DNA of 64,000 bases from Setoptus koraiensis (taxonomy: Eukaryota > Arthropoda). This document shows, piece by piece, positions 46,606-58,200 of this stretch. Position 1 is the first letter of the stretch. Every line of letters begins with the position of its first letter. The stretch covers positions 3,100,001 through 3,164,000 of the forward strand of contig CM106585.1 of the NCBI GenBank assembly GCA_048013815.1, written 5' to 3'. A program made the position numbers and the translations under genes. The notes below the pieces were generated by a model. The model was not told where the DNA came from. It saw only the letters and a program-made list of their open reading frames with translations, and did not search any database.

Positions 46606-47720
46606 AGTCCAAAATTAACAAAGGAATTCGACTTTGTTAATTTTGACAAAATTTTTTTTGTTCTCTGTGTTAAAGTATCTAAACGTTAACAATGTTAACC
46701 CTATGGGAATTTGACTCTGACGATTTTGACAATTTTTTTTTGTTCTCTGTGTTAAAGTATCTAAACGTTAACAATGTTAACCCTATGGGAATTTGACTTT
46801 GACGATTTTGACAAATTTTTTTTTGTTCTCTGTGTTAAAGTATCTAAACGCTAACAATGTTGACTCTATGGGAACAGAGTTAGATGGTCACAATTCGAAG
46901 TTCGGTGGTGATTATTCGAAGTTTGATGGTCACATTTCGGACTTCGAAATTCGAAATTGAAAAATTCGAATTTCCGATACGAGTTCCAGGTGCTTGTACA
47001 GAGTTCGATGGTCACAATTCGAAGTTCGGTGGTTACAATTCGAAGTTCGATGGTCACATTTCGAACTTCGAAATTCGAAATTGAAAAATTCGAATTTCCG
47101 ATACAAGTTTCAGGTGCTTGTACAGAGTTCGATGGTCACAATCCGAAGTTCGGTGGTTACAATTCGAAGTTCGATGGTCACATTTCGAACTTCGAAATTC
47201 GAAATTGAAAATTCGAATTTCTGATGACAGTTCCATCTGTACGTTCGATGTTCTGTGGTCAGTGTTCGATGGTCAATGTTCGATGGTCACATTTTGAAGT
47301 TCGGTGGTTAACAGGTGAAATAGCACACAACACACATAGTGCGCCATTGCGTCTTGGTGTATGTATTGAAATTATTAATTGTGGCGAAACTAACCGATAG
47401 AAGTGCACCAATTTTTGCATGCAGGCAGCTGACATGTACATCTAACTATGGTGAAAATTTGAGAAACCTGAATCTAGTTTGTGATACTCTTTAGATGGTA
47501 TGAAACGACCAAACGATCAATTTGTATAGCATACCGCACACGAGCATCTCAGCTGTACCACTATTTGGTATAGCTTAGATCTCTTGTACTCTTGGCTACC
47601 AAGTATGCATCAATTCATCGATTGCGAGCGCTAATAGGTTGTCATAAACTCCTTTGAATCCTTCAACAATACTTTTCCACACGAAAAATTAAGCGCTCGA
47701 AATACTGATTTGATCAGTAT
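46606..47720 (+). mobile_element. HINE core and 3' end
   Basis: Three 82-bp units, then three units of the TTCGAAGTTCG array, the 3' block (GCGCCATTGCGTCTTGGTG, GCTGACATGTACATCTAAC) and CGAAAAATTAAGCGCTCG with the hairpin ATACTGATTTGATCAGTAT. Very similar to 62640-63359. Confidence 0.8.
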
Positions 47721-48000
47721 GTATAGTTTGTGACACCATGTCAGAGATGAACATCTATGCCTGTCAGATCAGAGTAGTCGGTCATCATGTGTATCACGTT
47801 GTGATAGGAATTTGAAGAAGGCATAGATGTTCAACTCCGACATGTTATCACATACTCGCATCTATATTTAAACGGTACTTGATCGCTATGATGCATCCGC
47901 ATTTTCATGCACTATTTTATTTTCGAAAATCAGCCATAGTTTCCAAGTTTGTCAAGATAAAATTGCCAATTTTCGCACACTAGATAGCCATAGATAGACT
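47721..48000. other. Inverted scraps of HINE 3' block, then spacer
   Basis: ACATCTATGCCTGTCAGATC (about 47751) and GGCATAGATGTTCAACTCC (about 47820) are the same HINE segment in opposite orientation. After about 47880 no element is recognised. Confidence 0.45.
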
Positions 48001-48008
48001 GTTCGACA

Positions 48009-48842
48009 GTGCGAATTTGGCGACGTGTGGCGTATTATCCCGGTAGTAACACTTCTGTGGTTCCCAAGAATTCTGTCGGTCTCGGGTCTTATGTCAACCG
48101 ATCTCTTTGTGCACCTGTTAATATTCTTTCCACCCGCACAGACCCTATTAGGCCTGGGCTGGATTGCACAACTAAATATTATACACCTAATGAGATTCCC
48201 GTCCCCAATTTGACTAATGAGTTTCGGGTCATCGTTAAAGGCTACCTGGACGGACATTATTACACGCCTCCATTGACCTGTATGTCTTTGACTCTTTTGG
48301 TCAAGTTGCCCATGATTAGAGATAGAGTTGGACCCTATTTTGGTTATAATAATCCGGTCACCCCTCTTTGGGATCGCCCCACAGTTGTCCATGGAACCAT
48401 GAGTCCTCCACATTACATGGACTTCTCTGATTCTCAATTTAATACGAGAAATATTGCTTTCCCCACTGGAGGGGAGTATTCTGATGTTTGTAGGTGCCTT
48501 CGAATACGTGCCCTCATAAAGTATTTCTGCCTGGATTCCAAGTCCAGAGCTGAGTATACGATTGAACGTTTCAATGGTAAACGTGCCTATGACCATCATA
48601 TTGTTATTGAGGCATATACACTCGACGACTTTATCACGACGGCCATGTCCCCGGAATTTTACTTTATTATTCACAAGGAGTGGTTTGGCGTTTATAACAT
48701 CAAGTCTCGGATTGCGAACGTTTGGACCTCCGACCCCCTTGAGTGTTCGGATGATATGCCAGCACGGCCTGATCTTGGCGCAAGGCACGAAGAAATGAGA
48801 ATTTCTCTGAAAAACGGCTTCGTGTTACGAGAGGACTTAATT
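48009..48842 (+). CDS. Unidentified open frame, ~278 codons, stopped by a HINE
   Basis: An uninterrupted plus-strand frame with no ATG near its start, so it is probably an exon or a 5'-truncated piece. Segments include NEFRVIVKGYLDGHYYTPPL, GPYFGYNNPVTPLWDRPTVV, FNTRNIAFPTGGEYSDVCRC, YTIERFNGKRAYDHHIVIEA and SPEFYFIIHKEWFGVYNIKS. It is rich in aromatic residues and predicted beta-like stretches, with a mixed-charge C-terminus and no signal peptide. Codon use is less AT-biased than the spacer around it. The last codons are read from the 5' terminus of the HINE at 48843, so the true end is lost. I recognise no family; a structural or matrix-type protein of a virus-like element or an arthropod gene exon are both open. 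If viral, it is a fossil. Confidence 0.45.
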
Positions 48843-49696
48843 AGCGCTTAATTTTAATTAAGTAGCTACTGGGGTAGTGATGATGGATACGTTTATTCAC
48901 GTGACTATGTAATCCTATGGAGATTTGACTAAGTCACATTTGTGCGGAGTTAGGTGGTGACAAATCGAACTTCAAAATTGAAAATTCGAATTTCTAATAA
49001 GAATTTCATCTGCTCATTCGATGTTCGGTGGTCAGAGTTCGATTGTCACAATTCGATGGTCACAATTCGAAATTCGAAAATTGAAAATTGAAAATTCGAA
49101 TTCCTAATGATAGTTTCATCTGCTCGTTTGATGTTCGGTGGTCAGTGTTCGATGGTCACAGTTCAAAGTTCGGTGGTAACAATTTGAAGTTCGAAGATTG
49201 AAAATTTGAATTTCCGAAACCAGTTCCAGGTGCTCGTACAGTGTTCGATGGTCACATTTCGAAGTTCGAAATTCGAAAATTGAAAATTCGAATTCCTAAT
49301 GATAGTTTCATCTGCTCGTTCGATGTTTGATGGTCAGAGTTCGATGTTCGATGGTCAGAGTTCGATGGTCACAATTCGAACTTCGAAATTCAAAGTTGAT
49401 GCACTATAGCAAAGTGTGCGCCATTGACTCATTGGTGTGTCTAACTTAATTACTCATTGCGGCGAAACTGACTATTAAACTGACTAAATTCCACACGCAA
49501 GCAATCGACATGTGTATCATGCTGCGATAGAAATTGGGAGACCTTGTATTCTTTCTGTCATCTTTCGGCTACTCTGATCGACAGGCATAGATGATTATCT
49601 CCGACATGTTGTCACATACTCGCATCCATATTCCAACGATACTCGTCTATCCAAAAAATTAAGCGCTCGAGGTACTGATAGAATCAGTATCACTTG
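48843..49696 (+). mobile_element. Complete HINE
   Basis: 854 bp from AGCGCTTAATTTTAATTAAG to ...AATTAAGCGCTCGAG, hairpin GTACTGATAGAATCAGTATC, ACTTG. T lies at both outer flanks. The interior holds about four degenerate array units. It is followed within 9 bp by another HINE in the same orientation. Confidence 0.9.
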
Positions 49697-49704
49697 TTTT
49701 TTTT

Positions 49705-51663
49705 AGCGCTTAATTTTAATTAAGCTGCTATTGGGGTGGTGATTATGACTACGTTTATTCACGTGACTATGTAATCCTATGGAGGTTTGACTTAGTCAAA
49801 TTTGTGAGAATCCTGCTTGACATTACACATGTATTCCGATGTAGATTCGACTTGGTCTATTATCCCTTCACTCGAAAATATTTCGTATGCAATTCTATGG
49901 AGATTTGACTAGGTCACATTTGTGGGCAGTTCGGTGGTGACAAATCGAACTTCAAAATTGAAAATTCGAATTTCTAATAAGAGTTTTAGCTGATCGTCCA
50001 AAGTTAGTGGTTCAGTTTTCTTAGTTCCATGGTAGGAGTTCGGTGGTGACATTTCGAAATTCGAAATTGAAAATTCGAATTTCTGATGACATTTCCATCT
50101 GCTCGTTCGATGTTCGATGATCAGTGTTCGATGGTCAGTGTTCGATGGTCACAATTCGAAATTCGAAAATTGAAAATTCGAATTTCTGATGATAGTTTCA
50201 TCGGCTCTGTCGAAGTTCGGTGGTCAGAGTTCGGTGGTCAGTGTTCGATGGTCACAATTCGAAATTCGAAAATTGAAAATTCGAATTTCTGATGATAGTT
50301 TCATCGGCTCTGTCGGAGTTCGATGGTCAGAATTCGATGGTCAGAGTTCGATGGTCAGTGTTCGATGGTCACAATTCGAAATTCGAAAATTGAAAATTCG
50401 AATTTCTGATGACATTTCCATCTGCTCGTTCGATGTTCGGTGGTCAGAGTTCGGTGGTCAATGTTCGATGGTCACATTTCGAACTTCGAAATTCGAAATT
50501 GAAAATTCGAATTTCTGATGACATTTCCATCTGCTCGTTCGATGTTCGATGATCAGTGTTCGATGGTCAGTGTTCGATGGTCACAATTCGAAATTCGAAA
50601 ATTGAAAATTCGAATTTCTGATGATAGTCTCATCTGCTCTGTCGGAGTTCGGTGGTCAGTGTTCGATGGTCAGAGTTCGATGGTCACATTTCGAACTTCG
50701 AAATTCGAAATTGAAAATTCGAATTTCTGATGATAGTTTCATCTGCTCGTTCGATGTTCGTTGGTCAGAGTTCGATGGTCAGAGTTCGATGGTCACATTT
50801 CGAACTTCGAAATTCGAAATTGAAAATTCGAATTTCTGATGATAGTTTCATCTGCTCGTTCGAAGTTCGATGGTCAGAGTTCGATGGTCACATTTCGAAC
50901 TTCGAAATTCAAAATTGAAAATTCGAATTTCTGATGATAGTTTCATCGGCTCTGTCGGAGTTCGATGGTCAGAGTTCGATGGTCAGAGTTCGATGGTCAC
51001 ATTTCGAACTTCGAAATTCGAAATTGAAAATTCGAATTTCTGATGATAGTTTCATCTGCTCTGTCGGAGTTCGATGGTCAGAGTTCGATGGTCAATGTTC
51101 GATGGTCACATTTCGAACTTCGAAATTCGAAAATTGAAAATTCGAATTTCTGATGATAGTTTCATCTGCTCGTGTCGAGTTCGATGTGTCAGAGTTCGAG
51201 TTCGATGTCAGTTCGAGTTCGATGATCAGTGTTCGATGGTCACAATTCGAAATTCGAAAATTGAAAATTCGAATTTCTGATGATAGTTTCATCTGCTCTG
51301 TCGGAGTTCGATGGTCAGAGTTCGATGGTCAGAGTTCGATGGTCACATTTCGAACTTCGAAATTCGAAATTGAAAATTCGAATTTCTGATGATAGTTTCA
51401 TCTGCTCTGTCGGAGTTCGGTGGTCAGTGTTCGATGGTCAGAGTTCGATGGTCACATTTCGAACTTCGAAATTCGAAATTGAAAATTCGAATTTCTGATG
51501 ATAGTTTCATCTGCTCGTTCGATGTTCGATGGTCAATGTTCGATGGTCACATTTTGAAGTTCGTTGGTTGACAGGTTGTCATAAGCTCCTTTGAATCCTT
51601 CAACAATACTTGTCCACACGAAAAATTAAGCGCTCGAAATACTGATTTGATCAGTATTACTTG
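49705..51663 (+). mobile_element. Complete HINE with expanded tandem array
   Basis: 1959 bp, same termini, lying head-to-tail after the previous copy with only TTTTTTTT between them. 5' block to about 49925, then some 14 units of the 103-109-bp repeat, then a short 3' block and CGCTCGAAATACTGATTTGA...ACTTG. Confidence 0.9.
49935..51560 (+). repeat. 103-109-bp tandem array rich in TTCGAA palindromes
   Basis: Each unit has a conserved half (TTCGAACTTCGAAATTCG, AATTGAAAATTCGAATTTCT, GATGATAGTTTCATCTGCTC) and a variable number of 14-bp GTTCGATGGTCAGA submotifs, which explains unit lengths of 103 or 109. Neighbouring units are often over 95% identical, so expansion is recent. Confidence 0.92.
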
Positions 51664-51783
51664 TTTTGAAATCCTCCCTTTCTCTCGCACAAATCCGTAA
51701 GTAAATCCAAGCTGCATGAAAGATCGCAAGCATAACATGTCAATTCTCAGTTCATGTATCCATTGCCAGAGGAGAAAAGCTTC

Positions 51784-52245
51784 GGTTTTCGTAGCGATTA
51801 GGTCCCCACCCAGATTCTGATGAAACTTCCGGTATAGGTTCATATTGACCCAAATAAGACGATGAAATTACTCCGGAAGCCAGGAAACTTCCGGTTCCGG
51901 TTTGACATCAAGTTGAAGCTAGAGATCTGAAACCCACCAGATCGACGTTTCAGAGAATGCTGAATAGAATGGCTCACTTTTCAGCTCTGTGCGACTTCCG
52001 GTTTTCAAGATATCGGCTTATTTATAGGTTTGGAAGACCGGAAGTTGACGAATTTCAGCTTCGCTGCACTTGGTTATGGACCTGCGATGGGTCTGAGAAC
52101 TCGGCCTGCGGCCTCGTAATTCGGAGTCCTTCACATCCCCTTCGTCGCTCCCGCGACGACTGCGTGCGACGGGAACACTTTGGGTACGGTTGATGAGCGC
52201 TTCGGGTTTCGGGCTTCGCCCTCAGCCCTCCGCTCACATGTCTGC
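51784..52245 (+). mobile_element. Merlin-derived MITE fragment, left part
   Basis: Starts GGTTTTCGTAGCGATTAGGT, carries the GGAAACTTCCGGTTCCGG arm and the shared GC-rich block (52100-52235), and stops where the autonomous Merlin copy begins. It could also be the left part of an outer element ending at 54403. Confidence 0.75.
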
Positions 52246-54403
52246 GGGTGTTGTAGCGAATAGCGACCCAGTTAGATTTCGATGAAACTTTACACATGGG
52301 GTCCGTAGGGCCCCTTGACAACAGTTTGAGTGGTCCGGAAGTGCGGAAACTTCCGGTTCCGATTTTACAAAAAAAGAGAGCTACGGCAATGAAACTCGGT
52401 TGACTGATTGATTAGAGCATGTTGATCATGCTGAACTCGTTCTTAAGTCTCTGAGACTTCCGGTTCGGGAGATATCGAGGGAATTCAGGAGATAGGGGCG
52501 TTTCTGCTTCGTGCGCTTGCACAGAGCTCAATCTGAGCATGTGCAGACTCAATTCTGAGCGTGTGCGGACTTCATTCTGATCATGCGCAGAATTGATTCT
52601 GTGCCAGGGGTATGCTCGGGAGGATACTTCGGGGGGATCTGAGGCATTACCGCCACATAGAACCTCCAATGCTGAAATTCTATGAAAATTCTCTTAACTA
52701 ATGACTTGGTGGAACGATTCATGATGATTTGCTTCTATTAGATATGTCAGGAGACAAATGAACAATTAAAGAACGCCCTGTACGAACTGTAATCAATTGG
52801 TACGCTCTGTTCATATATAGGGATGCACACATTGGACCATTTTCTTCACTAACCATTTCTTCTCTTTTCACCCAATATCTACAGGCACTACAATGGATAC
52901 AGATTCACAGACCGACGAATATACCGAGGTGGAGAGCCAGGACTCGATACCGGCACCAATGCTGAGGGGTCACTGGGGTCCGGTTCGTCTGTACCGTGAG
53001 GCACATTTGGGGGATACCCTGGCATGTGCCCAATGGTGTATGGACGCCGGGATTCTCGGGACCCGCAAGCAATGCCGGATCCACAGAAAGCCACGGAGCC
53101 TCGAAGTCATCGAAGGCAAGCTCTTCTGGCGCTGTCGCCGATGTGACGACAGACTGTCAGTTCTAAGGGGGGGCACTGCCTTCGAGGACGCAAGGCTACC
53201 CCTTGGCAAAGTGCTCATGTTAGCACTTTGTTTTGCCAATGGGGACAGCTACGAGGCTACCCAGCGGAACTGCCTCTTTGAGGCGGAAGACATCGTCGCC
53301 AAGACGACCATCGCAAGATGGTTTACGATGTTCCGCGAGTTCGTGGTGGACGTGGCCCCCAAGCCATGGCCCCGATCTATGATCGGTGGCCGGGGGAAAA
53401 TCGTCCAGGTGGACGAGGCGCTGATCGGCCGGCGGAAGTATAACCGCGGCCGAGTCATACCGGGCAGCACCTGGGTGCTCGGTATGATCGACGAGGACAG
53501 GGCGGTCCAACTGCAGATCTGCCCAGGCCGCTCGAGAGCAGTCCTGGAGCCGATCATCCAGAGACACGTCCGCTCGGGCAGCGTCATCCACACGGATGGC
53601 TGGGCGGCCTACAGTGGCCTAGAAGCCCTAGGCTACGAACACCGAGTGGTCAACCACTCGGAAGAGTTCGTAGCCGATGATGGGACTCACACCCAGCGTA
53701 TCGAGTCCCAATGGAGGGCCCTTCGGAGGGATTTTGGACCAGGAGGTCGACGCCACGCCAGAGTTTCTACTCACCTGGCCAAATACATATGGCGCCGTGG
53801 ATGTCGCCAGTCTGGCTCTGATCCATTTGTACAACTACTCATATTAATAAAGATAACAGAATAAATTTAAATGAAATTATGTCTCAATTTTTCTCTTCTT
53901 TCTCTTAATTTCAACCATCCTATTACTTCTGTTTATGGATTGCAGTCATGTGAGCGGATGGTAGAGGGCGCAGCCCGATACCCGAAGCGCTCATCAACCC
54001 TGCCCGAAGGGTTCCCGTCGCACGAAGTCGTCGCGGGAGCGACGACGGAGTTGTGACGGCCTCCAGAATACGAGGCCGCAGGCCGAGTCTTCGAACTCAT
54101 CAGAGGTTCACTCTTGAATCCAGCAGAGCTGAAATTCCTCCACTTCCGGTCTTCCAAGCCAAGAAATATACCTATATCCTGAGAACCGGAAGTTGCACAG
54201 ATTTGAAAGTTATGCCATCGTGTTCAGCGTTGTCGAAAACATCGGTCTGGTGAGTTTCAGACCTCTAGCTTCAACTTAATGCTAAACCGGAACCGGAAGT
54301 TTCCGCACTTCCGGACTATCTTTTCCGGTCCATTGGGGTCAGAATGTACCCGTACCGGAAGTTTCATCAAAATCGGGGCGGGTCGCTAATCGCTACAACA
54401 ACC
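52246..54403 (+). mobile_element. Autonomous Merlin DNA transposon
   Basis: About 2.16 kb. Left end GGGTGTTGTAGCGAATAGCG, right end CGCTAATCGCTACAACAACC; inward both ends continue with related GATGAAACTT and inverted AGTGCGGAAACTTCCGG sequence. The only element in the window with a transposase gene. The GC-rich block after the gene (53935-54085) is the one present in nearly all MITEs here, marking it as their source family. No 8-bp duplication is visible (ATGTCTGC left, AACAAACG right), perhaps because it landed in another Merlin copy. Confidence 0.85.
52893..53864 (+). CDS. Merlin-family (IS1016-like) DDE transposase, intact
   Basis: 323 residues in one open frame. The N-terminal region has a zinc-ribbon-like CRIHRKP...FWRCRRCDD followed by GGTAFEDARLPLGKVLMLAL, a signature of Merlin and bacterial IS1016/ISXO2 transposases. 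The catalytic triad is visible: VQVDEALIGRRKYNRGRV (Asp near 173), VIHTDGWAAYSGL (Asp near 235) and HTQRIESQWRALRR (Glu near 271). Length fits the family (about 270-350). It would cut and paste DNA bearing the matching TIRs, in the nucleus. The ATG follows CTACAG at 52884, so a 5' UTR intron is possible; TATATAG lies at about 52816. The stop TAA overlaps AATAAA (53861-53866). GC content is much higher than in host genes. Looks functional: no stop or frameshift, all three acidic residues present. Confidence 0.93.
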   Translation: MDTDSQTDEYTEVESQDSIPAPMLRGHWGPVRLYREAHLGDTLACAQWCMDAGILGTRKQCRIHRKPRSLEVIEGKLFWRCRRCDDRLSVLRGGTAFEDARLPLGKVLMLALCFANGDSYEATQRNCLFEAEDIVAKTTIARWFTMFREFVVDVAPKPWPRSMIGGRGKIVQVDEALIGRRKYNRGRVIPGSTWVLGMIDEDRAVQLQICPGRSRAVLEPIIQRHVRSGSVIHTDGWAAYSGLEALGYEHRVVNHSEEFVADDGTHTQRIESQWRALRRDFGPGGRRHARVSTHLAKYIWRRGCRQSGSDPFVQLLILIKITE

Positions 54404-55513
54404 AACAAACGACCCCAAAAACCGCAGATAGGACTCATGGCGCCGTAATACTAGAGGAGTAACAATACCAAGAATGTCAGAATCATGGATACGTTCTATA
54501 ACTCACAAAGTAGACCCAGAAATACTGATCACAGGTTTTGGCAAGAGTGATATACCGCTATATGTAGCCAACAGTATTGATAAACCAACTGAGGGTATTG
54601 TTAACGTCCTTGTAATGAATCCTCATGATAAAAACATCATATTAGAGAAAAAACAAAGGATCGCAACTTGGGAAAAACTACCAATAGAAGTGAGCATTAA
54701 CTCAATACAGACAGTTGACACCGAGAAAGGCGAAACTGAAATCGAGGTCGGCGACCAACTCAACAAGGCACAGATAGACGATATAATGAACCTAATCAAC
54801 GAGTACAGCGATGTGTTCATCGTCAACGGAGAGATTGGTAAAACAACACAAACATCGCATATAATAGAACTGACACCAGACGCCAAACCATTTATAGAAC
54901 CACTCAGACGCAAGAGCGAAAAGGAATTGGACGCCGTCGATTTGCAAGTCCAAGAGATGCATCGAGCCAAGCAAAAGTAGTTGGGCTTCAGCATATGTGA
55001 TAGTAAAAAAAAAGACGGCGGCCTCAGATTCTGCATCGACTTTCGTCGTTTGAACAAAATAACAAAAACTTGCTGTTATCCACTTCCTCGTTGTGACGAG
55101 ATTCTCGACCAAACAACAGGAAAATCATATAACACGAATCTCGACATGAACTCGGGCTATTGGCAAGTCCCAATGGACCCTAAATCAAAAGAATACACAG
55201 CCTTCAGAACTAGGCGCGGCCTTTGGCAATTTAGTTGTATGCCATTCGGCTTGGTAAACGCAGGAGCGACATTTCAACGTCTGATGAAAAGTGTCCTATC
55301 TCCACTGAAATCAACTGAGATATTAGTATATTTAGACGACGTTGTAATTTTTTCGAGTATATGGAGTTCTCACATGTCCCAATTGAAACTATTTGAAACT
55401 TAACGCCTTCAGGACTCACAATCAAACCTAGCAAGTGTGTATTCGGAACGAATAAACTAAAGTTCCTAGGCCATAAAGCTCAAAGGATGGTTTGACTCCA
55501 GAGCCTGAAAAAA
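54404..55513 (+). mobile_element. Ty3/gypsy fossil: protease-RT linker and reverse transcriptase
   Basis: 54474-54980 has the linker to RT (VNVLVMNPHDKNIILEKKQR, EYSDVFIVNGEIGKTTQTSH, TPDAKPFIEPLRR); 54981-55403 has RT motifs (LRFCIDFRRLNKIT, TNLDMNSGYWQVPMDP, FSCMPFGLVNAGATFQRLM, VYLDDVVIFSS). Interrupted downstream by a reversed HINE. Broken in few places; younger looking than the other gypsy pieces. Confidence 0.85.
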
Positions 55514-56279
55514 CAAGTGATACTGATTCAATCAGTATCTCGAGCGCTTAATTTTTTGGATAAACGAGTATCCTTGGAACATAGACCGGAGTATGTGATA
55601 ACATGTCGGAGATAAACAACTATGCTTGTCAGATCAGAGCAGCCGAGGAGCGACCAAATAAATACAAGTTCTTCAAATTTCTATCGCAGCATGATACACA
55701 TATTGATCGCCCACCACTATCGAAATCGGATCATCGAACTTCAACGAAGCAGATGAAACTATCATCAGAAATTTGAATTTTCAATTTCGAATTTCGAAGT
55801 TCGAAATGTGACCACCGAACTCTGACCATCGGACACTGACCACCGAACTCCGACAGAGCAGATGAAACTATCATCAGAGAATCGAATTTTCAATTTCGAA
55901 TTTCGAAGTTCGAAATGTGACCATCGAACTCTGACCATAGAACTAAGAACACTCAACCACTAACTTCGAACTAGCAGCTGAAACTCTCATCAGAAATCCG
56001 AATTTTCAATTTCGAATTTCGAAGTTCGAAATGTTACCACCGAACTCTGACCATAGAACTAAGAACACTCAACCACTAACTTTGAACGAGCAGCTAAAAC
56101 TCTTATTAGAAATTCGAATTTTCAATTTTGAAGTTCGATTTGTCACCACCGAGCTCCTCACAAATTCGACCTAGTCAAATCTCCATAGGATTGCATACGA
56201 AATATTTTCGAGTAAAGCGATAATAGACCAAGTCAAATCTACATCGGAATACATGTGTAATGTCTAGCAGGATTCTCAC
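55514..56279 (-). mobile_element. HINE, reversed, 5' part lost to a foldback element
   Basis: Begins with the inverted 3' terminus CAAGTGATACTGATTCAATC, then GAGCGCTTAATTTTTT, inverted array units and the inverted 5' block, ending at ...GATTCTCACAAA where a GGACC foldback element begins. Confidence 0.8.
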
Positions 56280-56282
56280 AAA

Positions 56283-57700
56283 GGACCACTTGCATTTAGG
56301 GTCTCCAGAATCAAACTGATTTGACATATATAAATTTAGTATTTTTGTGATCGGAAGAGCCTCCTGATCACGAATATGACTATTGTATCACCTTTCAGTT
56401 TGTCGTTTAGCCACTAGGCGGCTTTGCTGTTTTTCGCTTTGGGGGCCTATGGAGCACCAGTCCTTCGTCATAGAGACACGTTATAGGTATCGTTGAATAG
56501 ATCTCTGAAAGATGCATCTATAAAGAGTATGATTTTCACCTAGACTCAAATCCAAGTCGAAAAAAAACTGGAAATAAAACTTTGGCCCCATTTTGTGGGG
56601 TCTCAGGAATGTCCGCCCAGAGATTTGACAGCTCATGAGAATGACCCTATAAAAGAGCTTCAAAATGATATATAATTCAACGGAATCAAAATGAACGCCG
56701 ATGACCATAAATGAAAAAAACCACACACACCCCCCACCAAAAATAGAGACAAAAGGTAGATCGGGTGCTCCGTTGAATGACGGCCAAGTCCAAATTGGGT
56801 GTTTTGGGTATTAATGGGTAGGGTATCGTACCCTGATACCCGAGTGGGTGTTTCAGGGGTGCGGAAATTCTTCATCACCGTGATACCAGAGGTACCGCAT
56901 TCCGGGTATTTAAGGGTATTTGAAGGCATATTGACATTAGAATCACGGTGATTTATCTCCACTCTCCACTCATTCACTGATTGAATGGTACTGTCAGTAC
57001 TACTGACCCCTTTTACGATCGGCCTTGGGCCTCCCAACATCTTCAGCAGTGCGTATGCGTACCTAACATAACCAACAGTGAATTTCTAACGGTTCAGGTG
57101 ACGCAGAGTGTGAATTTCCACTCTACTTCAAAATTGATATAACAATCTAGACAACTGTGCGAAGACAGTTGTTTTGAGGCCCCTCTGAGGCCCGAAATTC
57201 GGGTTTTTTCTTATCTCCGGAAGTAGGCTCTACCTCACGTCTGGACTGTCGAGAACGTCTTCATGGGCCTATCCAGAGCCCACGTGTCGATTTTTATGGA
57301 AATCGAGCTTGGCTCCTAATCAGCAGAGCACCCGGTCTGCCTTTTATCTCTAATTCGAGGGGATGTGTGTGTGGTTTTTTTCATTTATGGTCATCGGCGT
57401 TCATTTTGATTCCGTTGAATTATATATCATTTTGAAGCTCTTTTATAGGGTCATTCTCATGAGCTGTCAAATCTCTGGGCGGACATTCCTGAGACCCCAC
57501 AAAATGGGGCCAAAGTTTTATTTCCAGTTTTTTTTCGACTTGGATTTGAGTCTAGGTGAAAATCATACTCTTTATAGATGCATCTTTCAGAGATCTATTC
57601 AACGATACCTATAACGTGTCTCTATGACGAAGGACTGGTGCTCCATAGGCCCCCAAAGCGAAAAACAGCAAAGCCGTCTAGTGGCTAAACGACAAACTGA
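56283..57700. mobile_element. Long-TIR foldback element (Spy-like), right end in gap
   Basis: Begins GGACCACTTGCATTTAGGGT directly after AAA of a HINE. The inverted right arm (from about 57330) runs into the assembly gap. The middle has the TACCC-rich segment in inverse orientation. Confidence 0.8.
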
Positions 57701-58200
57701 NNNNNNNNNNNNNNNNNNNNNNNNNNNNNNNNNNNNNNNNNNNNNNNNNNNNNNNNNNNNNNNNNNNNNNNNNNNNNNNNNNNNNNNNNNNNNNNNNNNN
57801 NNNNNNNNNNNNNNNNNNNNNNNNNNNNNNNNNNNNNNNNNNNNNNNNNNNNNNNNNNNNNNNNNNNNNNNNNNNNNNNNNNNNNNNNNNNNNNNNNNNN
57901 NNNNNNNNNNNNNNNNNNNNNNNNNNNNNNNNNNNNNNNNNNNNNNNNNNNNNNNNNNNNNNNNNNNNNNNNNNNNNNNNNNNNNNNNNNNNNNNNNNNN
58001 NNNNNNNNNNNNNNNNNNNNNNNNNNNNNNNNNNNNNNNNNNNNNNNNNNNNNNNNNNNNNNNNNNNNNNNNNNNNNNNNNNNNNNNNNNNNNNNNNNNN
58101 NNNNNNNNNNNNNNNNNNNNNNNNNNNNNNNNNNNNNNNNNNNNNNNNNNNNNNNNNNNNNNNNNNNNNNNNNNNNNNNNNNNNNNNNNNNNNNNNNNNN
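57701..58200. other. Assembly gap (500 N)
   Basis: A run of exactly 500 N between a foldback arm and a HINE tandem array. Confidence 0.99.

Noticed and set aside
49935-51560. Regular repeats resembling a CRISPR array
   Set aside because: Units are 103-109 bp with no constant repeat plus unique spacers; similarity covers the whole unit, and the array lies inside a HINE of a eukaryote.
50086-51571. Stack of 60-109-codon frames in the tandem array
   Set aside because: They are the same repeat read in three frames; peptide recurrence follows from DNA repetition, not from selection on protein.
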